Source: Odobenus rosmarus divergens (taxonomy: Eukaryota > Chordata > Mammalia > Carnivora > Odobenidae). Taken from it: DNA of 64,000 bases. Positions 34,516 through 45,758 of this stretch are shown here, one piece after another. Under the pieces are notes generated by a model. The model saw only the letters and a program-made list of their open reading frames with translations, was not told where the DNA came from and searched no databases. The stretch's first letter is position 1. Every line of letters begins with the position of its first letter. The position numbers were made by a program, and so were the translations under genes. The DNA lies in assembly GCF_000321225.1 (NCBI RefSeq), contig NW_004450267.1:3425742-3489741 (forward strand). The letters are read 5' to 3'.

Positions 34516-34529
34516 TGTCTGTCTGTCTC
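34379..34529 (+). repeat. Tandem 67-bp unit with embedded (GT)n
   Basis: The unit GGTCAAGGCAGAGGAGAACT..GAGCTTG plus a GT run occurs twice, at 34379-34445 and from 34446, with one unique-part mismatch (GAGGAG versus GATGAG). The second GT run is longer and ends in CTGT units. Confidence 0.95.
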
Positions 34530-34944
34530 AGGGTTTTCAGGCTTTCTGTGAGCTTGTTTCTGTTGTAAACTCCAAACAGATGTCTCTGGTTTGGCTACAC
34601 CCGATCAGCTGGAAGTTGTAATAAGACGCTGCCAAAACTGTGCCTTCCTCAAATTATTTTTTTCCCTTTGCCCCTTTGGGCTCCATTTCCTGTGTTGCAG
34701 AAATGATCCCACTTCTGGCCTTGCCTGCTGTCCTGAGGCCACTCTGCTTTGTTTTCATCATAATTATGTTTTGGGCAGCTAGACCCACAGATCCTGAGGA
34801 GTCTGGAATTTATCGGAACCATAGAGGGAGGGTGAAAGATTTTCTTCCTAATCAACAGGAGTGGTTTGGGCATAAGATTAGCTTTAGAAACAAAAAGCAA
34901 AGGGTGGATGGGAAATAACTAAAAAATACTCAGAACCACTTCTT

Positions 34945-35145
34945 TTTTTTTTTTTTAAAGATTTTATTTATTTATTTGACAGAGAGAGACACAGCGAGAG
35001 AGGGAACACAAGCAGGGGGAGTGGGAGAGGGAGAAGCAGGCTTCCCACCGAGCAGGGAGCCCGATATGGGGCTCGATCCCAGGACCCTGAGATCATGACC
35101 TGAGCTGAAGGCAGACGCTTAACGACTGAGCCACCCAAGCGCCCC
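34945..35145 (-). repeat. can-SINE, first of three clustered
   Basis: Contains GAACACAAGCAGGGGGAGTG. Target copies TCAGAACCACTTCTT (34930-34944) and TCAGAATCACTTCTT (35146-35160). Confidence 0.93.
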
Positions 35146-35472
35146 TCAGAATCACTTCTTAAGGGCATTAGCACAAGGTCCAGGCCTTTGAATCTGTTAT
35201 ATTTTGGTTTGGTTGAGAGTCCCTACCCCTCTCCCCAAATACCTCAGATACACATCATTGCATGAAATTTAAAACGCCTAGGTAGAGAGAGGTCAGGAGA
35301 GTCAGATCCTCCCCTCCCCAGATACTCATACTACATGCCTTCCATAGAGCTCTCACCAGACTGGCAGCTGGCTGTGTGGCCCATCACTCTCTTGCATGAC
35401 TGGATTTCACATTTAAAATTATTTTCAAACATTGCCAAGTTCCTCTGCTCTTTGAAACTGATAAGAACATTA

Positions 35473-35671
35473 TTATTATTTCTTAAGATTTTATTTATTT
35501 ATTTGACAGAGAGAGACACAGCGAGGGAGGGAACACAAGCAGGGGGAGTGGGAGAGGGAGAAGCAGGCTTCCCGCAGAGCAGAGAGCCTGATGCAGGGCT
35601 CGATCCCAGGACCCTAGGATCATGACCTGAGCCCAAGGCAGATGCTTAACGACTGAGCTACCCAGGCGCCC
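35473..35671 (-). repeat. can-SINE, second of three clustered
   Basis: Ends GCTACCCAGGCGCCC. Exact 15-bp duplications CTGATAAGAACATTA lie at 35458-35472 and 35672-35686. Confidence 0.93.
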
Positions 35672-35749
35672 CTGATAAGAACATTAAAGAGGGTGAAATT
35701 CATGTGGTTAATACTTGTGGTGGGGCAGGGTCTCTGTGTCTTCATTCTT

Positions 35750-35950
35750 TTTTTTTTTTTTAAGGTTTATTTGAGAGAGAGTGTGTGTGTCGGGGGGAGA
35801 GGGGCAGAGGGAGAGGGAGAGAGAATCTCAAGCAGACTCCCCACTGAGTGTGGAGCCTTATGCAGGACTCGATCTCACGACCCTGAGATCATGATGTGAG
35901 CCAAAATCAAGAGCTGCGCACTTAACCGACTGAACCACCTAGGTGCCCCT
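35750..35950 (-). repeat. can-SINE (older subfamily), third of three clustered
   Basis: Contains CCAAAATCAAGAGCTGCGCA and ends CCACCTAGGTGCCCC. 15-bp duplications TGTGTCTTCATTCTT lie at 35735-35749 and 35952-35966. Confidence 0.92.
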
Positions 35951-36663
35951 ATGTGTCTTCATTCTTAACCAGTTAATGGTCTAGTGACAATGCCAAGGTT
36001 AGCATTTATCTGTGACTGGTGGGGGTGTGGCGATTGGTCAGAAAATTCAGACAAACGACATTTACACCAACACCATCAATAAATGTAAGGCAACTTTCTC
36101 TTTTAAAGTCTGATTTTTCCAGTTACCTGATTTATGAATAGGGAAGGGGGGCTTAGGGGTTGAGGAAGGAGGAAGAAGAAAATAAGCAGACTGCAGAAGA
36201 ACCAGCCCCCTCCCCCACTCCCGGTGCCCTCCCCTTCCCTCCTTCCTCCCCTCTACTTTTTGGCTTTTATCCCCACTGCACCCCATAGCCCTCCGGCTGA
36301 TGTAATTCTAGAAGAGATGCGAAGGTGATACATGATTCACCTCTTCTTACATCTTAGTCTTCCAGGGATGATATCACTAGTGTAAGAAGAGAAGAATGAG
36401 AAAAAAACAAATACTGAACACTAATTTGCTCCTGACCCTCGGAGGGATAAGAGTGGTGTGCCCAAAGCAAAACTAAGTACTTAGATGAAACACACCTTCC
36501 AGGGAGCACCTGAGGTCTGGTTTACTCATCACGTCTAGCTTTTCCTTCTTGTGAGGGGAGGTTCATGTTTCTCCTTTGCGTAACCTGATGGTACTTTAAA
36601 TGCAGTGAGACACTTTCCACATTCTACCCCAGCCTAAGTAATCCTCTGTGTCCAACAATGCAC

Positions 36664-36780
36664 CATCGACTGCGTGAAAAACGAAGTGACTTCCGGCGGC
36701 AAGAGAGGTCTTGCCGGTGGCCGCTCGAGTCCACGGAGGAGGCGTTTCATCAACCGCGAAAACATCCTCCCATGTTCGTT
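36664..36780. promoter_or_regulatory. Orphan CpG cluster with ETS site and hairpin
   Basis: About 13 CpGs occur within about 120 bp of otherwise CpG-poor sequence. It includes ACTTCCGGC (an ETS site on the minus strand) and a perfect 8-bp stem CGGCAAGA/TCTTGCCG with a 4-nt loop (36697-36716). No ORF or repeat explains it. It may be a small promoter or enhancer. Confidence 0.4.
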
Positions 36781-38643
36781 TGTACCATTTGTGGCTTGTG
36801 TTGATGGGGAGCGAGGGAAAGGTAGGACAGTACAAAATAAACAGTAGTATTACAGATATTGTCAACACTTACAGTTGCAGAGAACACCCGCTCCAACCAC
36901 TTGCATGCTCCTCCCTGAAGCAAACCTCCCACTCACTGCCCCCAGAGTCAGCAGAACAGATTTTAGACAAATTAGAAAGGTTCTGTTAGACTGAGAAAGC
37001 ACAATTCCCTCCCAGAGACAGAGCTGCTTTTAAGGGCCCTGATCTCGAAAGGAGAGAGAACCGGCTGGTAGAACCCACCCCTGGCACCACACTGGAGATG
37101 GAAAAACCTCATGGGAGTCCGCCGAGGATCACGAGAAACATAAAAATTCTATTAGGAGCAAGTTGCCCTCATTTCTAGCAGGATTTAGTAATTCAATAAG
37201 AACCCTTTCCTCCAAGTGGTATGCATCAGTGGTCCTTGCATCTGCTGGCAAGTGATGCACGACAGAGCGAGAAGTGTGCACACACGGGGCACCTGGGAGC
37301 CACGTCTGACATGTGGGAAACTACTCCGGGCTCCCTGGAGGGCCAGTAGGCCGTGGGGTCAGGGCACTCTGGACCCCGGGCACCAGGTTTTCCTGTACAT
37401 GGTCACATCTAAATCTGGCTTTATTGTCAGCTGGGGCCTTTCCTGCTCCTGCTGGCTCATCCGAGGCCACAGGCTGCTGGGGGCCAGCCCCCTGTGACCT
37501 GCTCGGAGGTGACCCAATTTGAGCAGCTCTGAATAACCATCATGTTGGTGGCTTGAATGGCTAGGTGGCCTTGGAACTTGGCACCCATTCCCTCCCCTCT
37601 CTAGGTCTGTTCAGTGGCACCAGCAAGAGTCCGTGTCTCTAACCCCCGCAGGGGGTGGCCCTTCTGACAGCCTCCCCTTCTGCATCCCCCCTTCATCTCG
37701 GTCCCAGCCCGTTTCCTCCTGAAAGGCATCATTTCCCTCTGGCCTCTCTGATTGCCTAGCTTCCCACCTGATCCTCTCTTCATTTCTCCTCCTTCCCACA
37801 AGCCTAACTCAGACCTTAAATCAAACCTAAAAGAAAAGAAAGCCCAAACTTGAAGGGACAAACAAATCAAACACACACTCATCAGTCAGCACCAATCCTG
37901 CAATCCCTGGGCATGCTCTGGCCCTGTCCCCCATTTACAGATGAACAAACTGAGCCATAGAGGGGTGATGTCATGCCCAAGGTTACACAGGAGGGACCTA
38001 GACCCAAGGGTCTGAACTCTGAAACCCATGCTCTTTTCACATTCCTCCCATTCTTACGGCTTATAACCAGATTTTTAGCTTTGGGATGGCAGAAACTGGC
38101 AGTTGAATTTTTCTCTGATCCCCCTTTCTTTGGTACCTCTACATTTCATGCATGGTAGATGCTTGGTGATAAATACTTGTCATGCCATTCCTAAGCATGC
38201 CACTCCTGTCACGAAAGTGTGAATGAGTATCTACTAGCTGCCTGCTGCTGGAGGTAGAAAGGGCAGGTGATGTCTTCCTGGCATGAATGCTCCTGGTGGT
38301 GGCGTGGCGGCCCCCAGAGGAACCTGGTCTCCTCTTGCTTCTCCCCTGAGATCTGGTCTGGCAAGATCTCACCCTAGAAGAGCAGGTCTAGTTTGAGGGT
38401 GGGGGAGCTCTTCCCATTGCATCATGATTATTAATCATCCGTATCTTTCCTGGTTGGTTGAATACTCCAAGGACTTCAGGCATCTCTGATTCATCAAACT
38501 TAACACAGAGCCTTGCACCTAGTTGGTACTCAGGAAACACTAGGGGAGGAGTAAAGGAGTGATTCTACTTCAGGTTAGGAGAATAGCTAGGAGAATAGGT
38601 CTGATAAAGCTCAAGGGCATTACCTGGATGGAGGAGTCAAGGT
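36781..38643. other. FAM43A distal flank, mostly unique, one MIR
   Basis: A MIR-like antisense piece lies at about 37925-38030 (CCCCATTTACAGATGAACAA..CCCAAGGTTACACAGG). Otherwise no element or exon was recognised. Confidence 0.45.
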
Positions 38644-38654
38644 ATTTTTTTTTT

Positions 38655-38882
38655 TTTTTGTTGTTGTTGTTATTCTTTTTTTGTTTTAAGAGAGAGAGAG
38701 AGCTCGAGGTGGGAGCGAGAGGCGGAGGGAGAGGGAAAAAGAGAATCTTAAGCAGGTTCCAGGCCCAGCAAGGAACCTGAGGCAGGGCTCAGTCTCACGG
38801 ACCTGAGATCCTCACCCTGATATCATGACCTGAGCTGAAATCAAGAGTCAGATGCTTAACTGACTGAGCCGCCCAGGCGCTC
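38655..38882 (-). repeat. can-SINE (older subfamily), diverged
   Basis: T-rich/GTT-repeat tail, GCTGAAATCAAGAGTCAGAT and final GAGCCGCCCAGGCGCTCC. It contains a small internal duplication around CCTGAGATCCTCACCCTGAT. Confidence 0.88.
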
Positions 38883-39190
38883 CTCAAGGTTTTGAGGACA
38901 TATGTTGGGGAAGGAGGGAAGATTGGGGTTCAGCTGACTCCTCGTCTCTACATGAGGTAGATTCAATTCCCAAGAGTTTCCTTGGAACTTCCCTGACCTT
39001 CCTAGGGAGGGTTTGGAGATTCTGGTTTGATTCTGGTTTGGAGAAAGATGGTTTATTTGGAAATGGCACTGGATGGGGTTGGAGTCTTATTCCTGCTCAT
39101 CTCTGTTCCAAGGTTGTGGCCCCAGTCCCTCTAATGTGAGTCAAATGAAGGCTCAAATAATGTGGTGTGGCAGAAAGCCTTCAGGAACCT

Positions 39191-39330
39191 TGGATGCAGG
39201 CCTTGAAGTGACCTGGAATCCCTCTGCATTAACCTAATCAAGTCACTTACCCCCCCGCCCCCCCCACTGCCGCCTCAGGATCCTCATGAGTAAAATGGAC
39301 GTGTTGGATTATATAATAGCAAGACTTTTA
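39191..39330 (+). repeat. MIR-like fragment
   Basis: CTAATCAAGTCACTTACC then CTCAGGATCCTCATGAGTAA and AATGGACG read like sense MIR, with a C-rich run (39250-39266) in the middle. It also holds the native copy of the 28-bp repeat seen at 39981. Confidence 0.5.
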
Positions 39331-39980
39331 GCATTAATGTTCCGAATGGAAGAAGGAGCAAAGGTTAAGTTCAAGTGTGTTTCTGCCTTCCTCCCTCCCC
39401 TAGTGGGACAGAATAGAAGAAACCTCTGACCCGGGGCTCTGGGGACCAGGGCTCATCTTTGGGACCCCCTATGGCATGGATCCCCCCACCGGAGTTTAAT
39501 GTGGAGGTGTTCTTGACCAAGCCAGAGCAGGACTTGCTTGTTAGGCAGCCCTTTCACTACCTCAAAGCTTGGAGGCTACAGTGGGTCCTGAAATGGGGAC
39601 CCACATTGAATCTAAGGACCAGGTGAAGGCCAGGTAAGGGACCAGAAAAGGACTTGCCTAAGAGCGATCACTCAGCAAGGTGGGGCCAGAATTCAGGTCT
39701 GCTGTCTCCAAGTCCTATACTCTTTTCCTTGTGTCTTTTGGGCTGAAATCAGTTAAGTTTGGAAGCAACCCGGCCACTATCAAGAGAAACTTGGCAGAGC
39801 CCAGGCATCTGATCAAAGGCCATGAGGGCACCTGGCAGCAGGGTGTTTGTTCTCCTAATGATGGAGACCAGGACCCAATTGCAGCAAGTTTGAGAATAAG
39901 ACGGAGTTGATAACCTGGGGTATGCTTTCCCACCTCCCCCTGTGGCAGGCTACTCCCTGCTCTAGGACCCATCCTAATTC

Positions 39981-40008
39981 TGGATGCAGGCCTTGAAGTG
40001 ACCTGGAA
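39981..40008 (+). repeat. 28-bp exact direct copy of 39191-39218
   Basis: Identical over 28 bp to a site 790 bp upstream. It is bracketed by ATTC on both sides (..CTAATTC | copy | AATTCTCCC..), as expected of a small templated insertion. Confidence 0.85.
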
Positions 40009-42105
40009 ATTCTCCCAGGAGAATTTCTTCTAAGCTCCCTGTCGGGGATTCTCCCTCTGCTCAGTTCCAAGACTAGCCAACCATCAACTCAAGGGGTTAC
40101 CAGCTCACTCCAAGATCTCCTCCGCTCCCTAGCCCTGAGGGCCTGAGAGTCAGACAGAGCATTAGTGCTCCTCCAGCTCAGTCCCTTCCTTTTACAGATG
40201 AGGAGACTGAGGCCCAGGAAAGGGAAGGGACAGGTGTCACAGGGAGCAGAGCTTGTAGCAGGCTTCTACTTTCCCCCAATCTCTTTCCAAGACACCACAC
40301 TGCCCTCTTTTAGAAACTCTCAACAGTAATGTGGGGACCCCCCCCTTCTTTGGTGCCATGGGTCCATGGTATGTGCCAGAAATGCAGGGCTCCCCTCCTT
40401 TCTGCAAGTGGCAAGGTCTGCAATTTTGTCTTCTCAAGCTATTGTTCCTCAGCCTACAGTGGATGTGTCTTACCTGAACTGGCCTTTTTAGGGAATTAAC
40501 ATTTTAGTAGGGGACTCTTGAATATTCAAAGCCTTTGAGATGCCAAATAAGAAGGGTATTTTGGGCACCATGATGGAAGGAGGCAGGAAGAAATATGCAC
40601 ATTACAGATGTTCTGACACCATTAGCCGTATTCCTGAAGGTTCCATTCTTGTAGCTGAACTGCTATACAGAAAAAGGGAAAGTGATATTTCCAAGGTCAT
40701 GTGAGTTCAAGGAGGATGGGTGGGGAGGGCCACAGGGTCCTGTGTCAGCACACTCTCAGTTCTGTGTTCCAGTTCAGGGCTTGCAAATGATTCCCAGGTA
40801 CCACCTACAGATCTGCAAAACCATCAGCATTTCCTTATTTATGGCTGTGGTCTGTTCTCCCCCAAGGCCTCCTTGGTAGAGAAACTTGTCCTAGCCTTTG
40901 CATGCCAACTTGCCCCCAGTGCCCCTGATCCTCCAGTAGAGGAGCTCATCTCTTTAAAAGAGCACCACATGATTAGGTGCTCCTGTCTGTGCTTAGATCA
41001 AACCACATAATGCTTGTCCAAAAGTGATGTGTAGACACACCAAGGTGTGGGGGGCCCTTCCTCTCATGTCTATGGCAGTTGCTGCCACGGAAGAAAGCTC
41101 CCAGAGTCCACGGCTGGTCAGACCTGTTTGGAGATGTTCACACTGCTGAAGTCAAAAGAGGTTATAGTCTTATGCTGTATCTCCGCCATTCCAATCCTTG
41201 CCCCAGGTCTTAGCAAATGTCCAATATTAACTGGCAGATGTGGGATTGGGTGGCTAGGGTGGATGTCAGGCAGTATTCCTGTGGACAAGGCTATAAGGTA
41301 CGGCTGAAAGAGAACTGGACTTGAGATTCGGTGCCAGCCCTGGTTTTCCTGTACAGTAGCTCTTTGACCTTGAGCAAGTCTGCTTTTGGGGCCAGTTCTT
41401 TCTGTGAAATGGAGATAGTAATATTTAAGCTTTCTCTCAGATTGTTTTGAGGTTCGAAATCTAAAAATTGGATGAGCAGGTGTTTTGTCAAGGGTAATAC
41501 AGGAAAGGAGTGGTTGCTACTGAAATATTCAGATTGAAATAACACAGTTGGGATGAGCGAGCCTCAGTGGGGCTCCCCCATAGGGCAGATGTGTCATGGG
41601 CAGGAACATTTTCCATGAAACATATTCCAGTACCCAAGGAGGGAAAACAGGCAAAACGAGAAGTAATCTATTAAGAATAGGAAACAGTAGGTGGGTATCT
41701 AAATGGCATGCTTTATGTGGAAAGATTATGGGCTAACTTTCCGTCTGAAGCTCTAGATATCCACATGTACTATGTGCTCTGTCTCCAGCCCAATCTCTTC
41801 CATCAGGTGTGGCAGGAGAGCATGGCAGCTGCCTGTGCTCTCTGGCGGGATTTTTATTTGTTCTTTGTAATGGGATTCATTTTGTCAGCATGTGATTATC
41901 AGCCTGGATCAGTATTTCTACTATGATTAGTATTCTATACTCAGGCGCATGCACGCACGTATGCACACGCACACACCTTTCCCAAAAACTTTCCACAAAT
42001 ATTTGCAATCATAATTTAATTCACCTCTCAGATGGATGTTTCTGAAATGGACACAGTCCTCTTAAAATAATTCTTTAGACTGTTTTGTACAAATGTAGAG
42101 TTTCA
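40009..42105. other. Intergenic with MIR relics
   Basis: MIR-like pieces lie at about 40165-40260 (TTTTACAGATGAGGAGACTG, antisense) and 41320-41460 (CTTTGACCTTGAGCAAGTCT, sense). A short alternating purine-pyrimidine CA/GCAC tract lies at about 41944-41980. No exon was recognised. Confidence 0.45.
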
Positions 42106-42296
42106 GGGCACCTGGGTGGCTCAGTCAGTTAAGCGTCTGCCTTTGGCTCAGGTCATGATTCCAGGGTCCTGGGATGGAGCCCCACGTCAGGCTCCCTACT
42201 CAGCAGGGGAATCTGCTTCTCCCTCTCCTCCTGCCCCTACTCAAGTTCTCTCTCTTACTCACTCTCTCAAGTAAATAAATAAAATCTTAAAAAAAT
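42106..42296 (+). repeat. can-SINE
   Basis: GGGCACCTGGGTGGCTCAGT head and AAGTAAATAAATAAAATCTT tail. Imperfect flanks AAATGTAGAGTTTCA and AAATGTGGAGGTTCT. Confidence 0.92.
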
Positions 42297-43434
42297 GAAA
42301 TGTGGAGGTTCTAAGTTTTTATTGGAAACACTCTATATAGAGAGAATACACAGAGGAATACTTAGGATCCTCTTGTCCTGATGGAACTGGGGTGTGTGTG
42401 TGTGTGTTTGTGTTCCTGTGGGTATGCCTGGGACTGTGCTCAAGGGTGAATATGAGCTGTACTGTAAACTCAGGCTGTTGTGGTTGGCCTTAGTGTGAAA
42501 TGATCAGTGAAAACTCATAGCGCAATGAGAGAGCTATGTTGATCCTCCCATATTTCTGCCAAGAAAAACTTCAAATCACATCACCCTTTCCTTTCCATTG
42601 TACACTGAGCTTTCCTTTTTGTTTATTTTTAATCTTAAAAGGTCCTTAATCTAACAGAAATCACCAAATTCCCTTAAGAATGCTCTATATCATTGGAGAC
42701 CTTGATCCAAAGAAGCCTACTGCTGGGATGGCCATTGATTCTGGTTTGCTCAAGACGGTCCCAGTTACACCTGAGGTCATCACATAATTATAGCAGAGCA
42801 CCCTTCACTCTCAAAGTGTCCTAGTTTGGATGATAAATGATACAGTTGCCCCACCTATTACCCAGGTAATTTTGACCTTAACTTCATAGGTTTTCATTCA
42901 CTCATTCTTGTTCTCTACCTCACTGAAGAAACAGTTCTAATGTATTTACTGTGTGCACTTATAATGCACCTATTGTGTGCCAAGCACTGTGCTGGTTGTG
43001 GGGGTGGGTGAGGTGGGGGGAGTGTGAGGTGGGGGGTTGGGGGTGGGAAACAAGAAGGAAACAAGGACGGAAACCACAAGCAGTCCTTGCCCTCATGGAG
43101 CTCATAATCCGGTGGAAAAGACCAAAACATGTGACATCTATCCAACATCAAAAGAGGTATGGTCAGTTTATATGTAATGTATTGAGGGAACATAGAGGAC
43201 AGGCCAGTCCAGCCACCCCAATCCATCCAAGGGAGGGGGGTAGTCATAGAAGACTTTACAGAAGAGATGATCATCCTCTTCAACCATCAAAGTGGTCTCC
43301 TCAAAGGCTCTGACTGAGTCATAATACCTTGACTGATCTAGGTTCTAGAGGAAGCATAGTTTTCTGAAGCTTTTTTTTTTTTTTTTTGGAGTAGGGGGAG
43401 GTGGTTGGAGGATGTGTTTGAAAATCTCCTGCCT
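42297..43434. other. Intergenic, no gene
   Basis: It holds a G-rich purine stretch at about 43000-43060 and a T run at about 43371-43388. Open frames on both strands across 42915-43313 are products of the G/C-rich strand asymmetry. Confidence 0.4.
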
Positions 43435-43628
43435 GGGGCTCCTGGGTGACTCAGTCGTTAAGCGTCTGCCTTCGGCTCAGGTCATGATCTCAGGGTCCTG
43501 GGATCGAGCCCCGCATCGGGCTCCCCGCTCAGCGGGAAGCCTGCTTCTCCCTCTCCCACTCCCCCTGCTTGTGTTCCCTTTCTTCCTGTCCCTCTCTCTG
43601 TCAAAAAATAAATAAAATCTTTAAAAAA
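43435..43628 (+). repeat. can-SINE
   Basis: GGGGCTCCTGGGTGACTCAG head. Target copies AAAATCTCCTGCCT (43421-43434) and AAAATCTCCTACCT (from 43629). Confidence 0.92.
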
Positions 43629-43914
43629 AAAATCTCCTACCTGCAACCTCTCTCAGCCCTGTACTTCTAAAGGCCAGAATAATATATGGGTTTTCTTTCT
43701 CATTGGTCTATTTCCTGACCATGAACTTGGGAACCAGAAGTAATAGAATATGGTAGGTATAATTAAATAAGGTAAAGAATTCTAGCTGCTTTAACAAATC
43801 CCATACTCACTGGCTTAACATAGTAAGAGTTTCTCACCTCTGCACTGTTCTGAATGAATAGTCTTGGTTGTCAAACCGTCAGTCAGGGGCCCAGGCTCTG
43901 TCTGTATTGTGACT

Positions 43915-44135
43915 TCACCATTTTCTAGAGCAGGAGTTGGCCAAATTGGGCCTGCTGGCTGTTTTTGTATCTGAAGTTTTATCGGAACACGATCTTGCTC
44001 ATTCATTTACATATCGTCTATGGCGGCTGCACATTTGAGTAGTTGCAGCAAAGACCGCATAGCCCACAAGCCTAAAATATTTACTATCTGGCCCATTACA
44101 GAAAATGTTTGCTGACCCCTACCCCGGTGCCTCAG
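43915..44135 (-). repeat. Old hAT-type DNA transposon relic (family not assigned)
   Basis: AGAGCAGGAGTTGGCCAAAT, then TCTGAAGTTTTATCGGAACA, ATATTTACTATCTGGCCCAT and AATGTTTGCTGACCCCTA are typical of a widespread mammalian MER-type element in antisense. Confidence 0.5.
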
Positions 44136-45133
44136 AAGTCTCTCTGGGTCATCTGCTTCTACCGGACAATGTCTCCCAGTGGACAGAGAAAGAGCGTGCA
44201 TGATCTTTTGGAGATTTTAATTGGCAGGCCTAGCAGTGACACACACAACTTCTGACCATGTCCCATTGGCCAGAACTCAGCTCATAGCTACATGTAACTG
44301 CAAGAGCCACTGGGAAATGCAGTCTAGCTCAGGTTTATTTGAGCAAAGACCTTAGGAGGATCAAGGGGAAATTGCTATTTATAAGAGTTTGTGAAGGCAT
44401 GCATCATTCAGTTGGCACCTGGTCCTACGGGCTGCTTCGAATAGCTCAGGACCCCGAGCTCATGTAACTTTTCAGACACAGATGCTGCACACATTCGCTC
44501 AAGACTAAACGAAGTGTTTGAGGTGGGCTGCCTCCTCTGTAGGGGATCTGGGAATTCCTGCCATCTTTGGGAGCAGATCTCTCTCCTGAGACAGCCCAGC
44601 ACCTGGAGGGGCAGCTCTGGTCCTTGAAAAGTTCCTCTCAGTTTTGCCTCCCTGCAGTCTGTCCCATTCCCCTGTGAGACTGCCGAGTGGGTGGGCTCGT
44701 TCTTACCCAATGTGCAGAAGAAGCCCTGCTAAGACGCCCCTTCTCCACTCCCTTCCGGCCACCTGAGGGAAGATGCCTGTGTTCTTCTCCCCCACGGAGG
44801 GCTCAGCTCCTCCCACCAGGAAGCCCAGACACTGGGGAGAGGGACAGCTCTGCTTTCCAGGTGAGAGGGGGACCTGGCCAGATGTGTGAGTGGTCGCTGT
44901 GTGCTCTGGGAAGGGCTGAAATGAATTATAATCCCAGCCAGAAGTCTGACAGAGGTCCTGCTGTCTCTGGTTAGAGACGTCTCTACCAGCCAGCTAAGTC
45001 TGCACACTGGCCCAGGGGGTGGGCAGGATAGGGGAACTTTTACTTTATACTTTATACTATCCTGTACTGGTGGGGTTGTTTATTTTGTTTATTAGCATGT
45101 TACATTTATAATACCCTCATCTAATTTTATTTT

Positions 45134-45335
45134 ATTTTTTAAAAAAGATATTTGAGAGAGAGAGAGAGAGAGCATGAGCAGGAGGGGCAGAGAGGGAAGG
45201 AGAGAGAATCTGAAGCAGACTCCATGTTGAACGCAGAGCCTGACCCAGAGGGTTGATCTCATGACCCTGAGATCACAACCTGAGCTGAAACCAGGAGTTG
45301 GAGGCTTAACAGACTGTGCCATCCAGGCACCACTT
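45134..45335 (-). repeat. can-SINE A of a three-SINE stack
   Basis: The most diverged of the stack (GAGCTGAAACCAGGAGTTGG; ends CCATCCAGGCACCAC). ATCTAATTTTATTTT flanks both sides, at 45119 and 45337. Confidence 0.9.
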
Positions 45336-45351
45336 AATCTAATTTTATTTT

Positions 45352-45543
45352 TTTTTTAAGATTTATTTTAGAGAGACAGAGAAAGCACGAGTAGGGGGAA
45401 GGGCAGTGGGAGAGAGAGAACCCTCAAGCAGACTTCCTGCTGAGGGCAGAGCTGGATGCGGGGCTCCATCCCAGGACCATGAGATCATGACCATGAGATC
45501 AAGAGCCTGGTGCTTGACTGACTGAGCCACCCAGGTGCTCCCC
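45352..45543 (-). repeat. can-SINE B of a three-SINE stack
   Basis: Has a local repeat ATGAGATCATGACCATGAGA and ends GCCACCCAGGTGCTCCC. ATCTAATTTTATTTT copies lie at 45337-45351 and 45546-45560. Confidence 0.9.
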
Positions 45544-45560
45544 CAATCTAATTTTATTTT

Positions 45561-45758
45561 ATTTTTTTTTAAAGATTTTATTTATTTATTTGAGAGAGAG
45601 AGAGAGAGAAACAGCATGAGAGGGGAGAGGGTCAGAGGGAGAAGCAGGCTCCCCGCCGAGCCGGGAACCCGATGTGGGACTCGATCCCAGGACCCCGGGA
45701 TCACGACCTGAGCCGAAGGCAGTCGCTTAAGCAACTGAGCCACCCAGGCGCCCTCCCC
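45561..45758 (-). repeat. can-SINE C of a three-SINE stack
   Basis: A young-looking copy (GAGCCGAAGGCAGTCGCTTA; ends CACCCAGGCGCCC). The target copy at 45546 and ATCTAATTTT at 45761 flank it. Confidence 0.92.
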
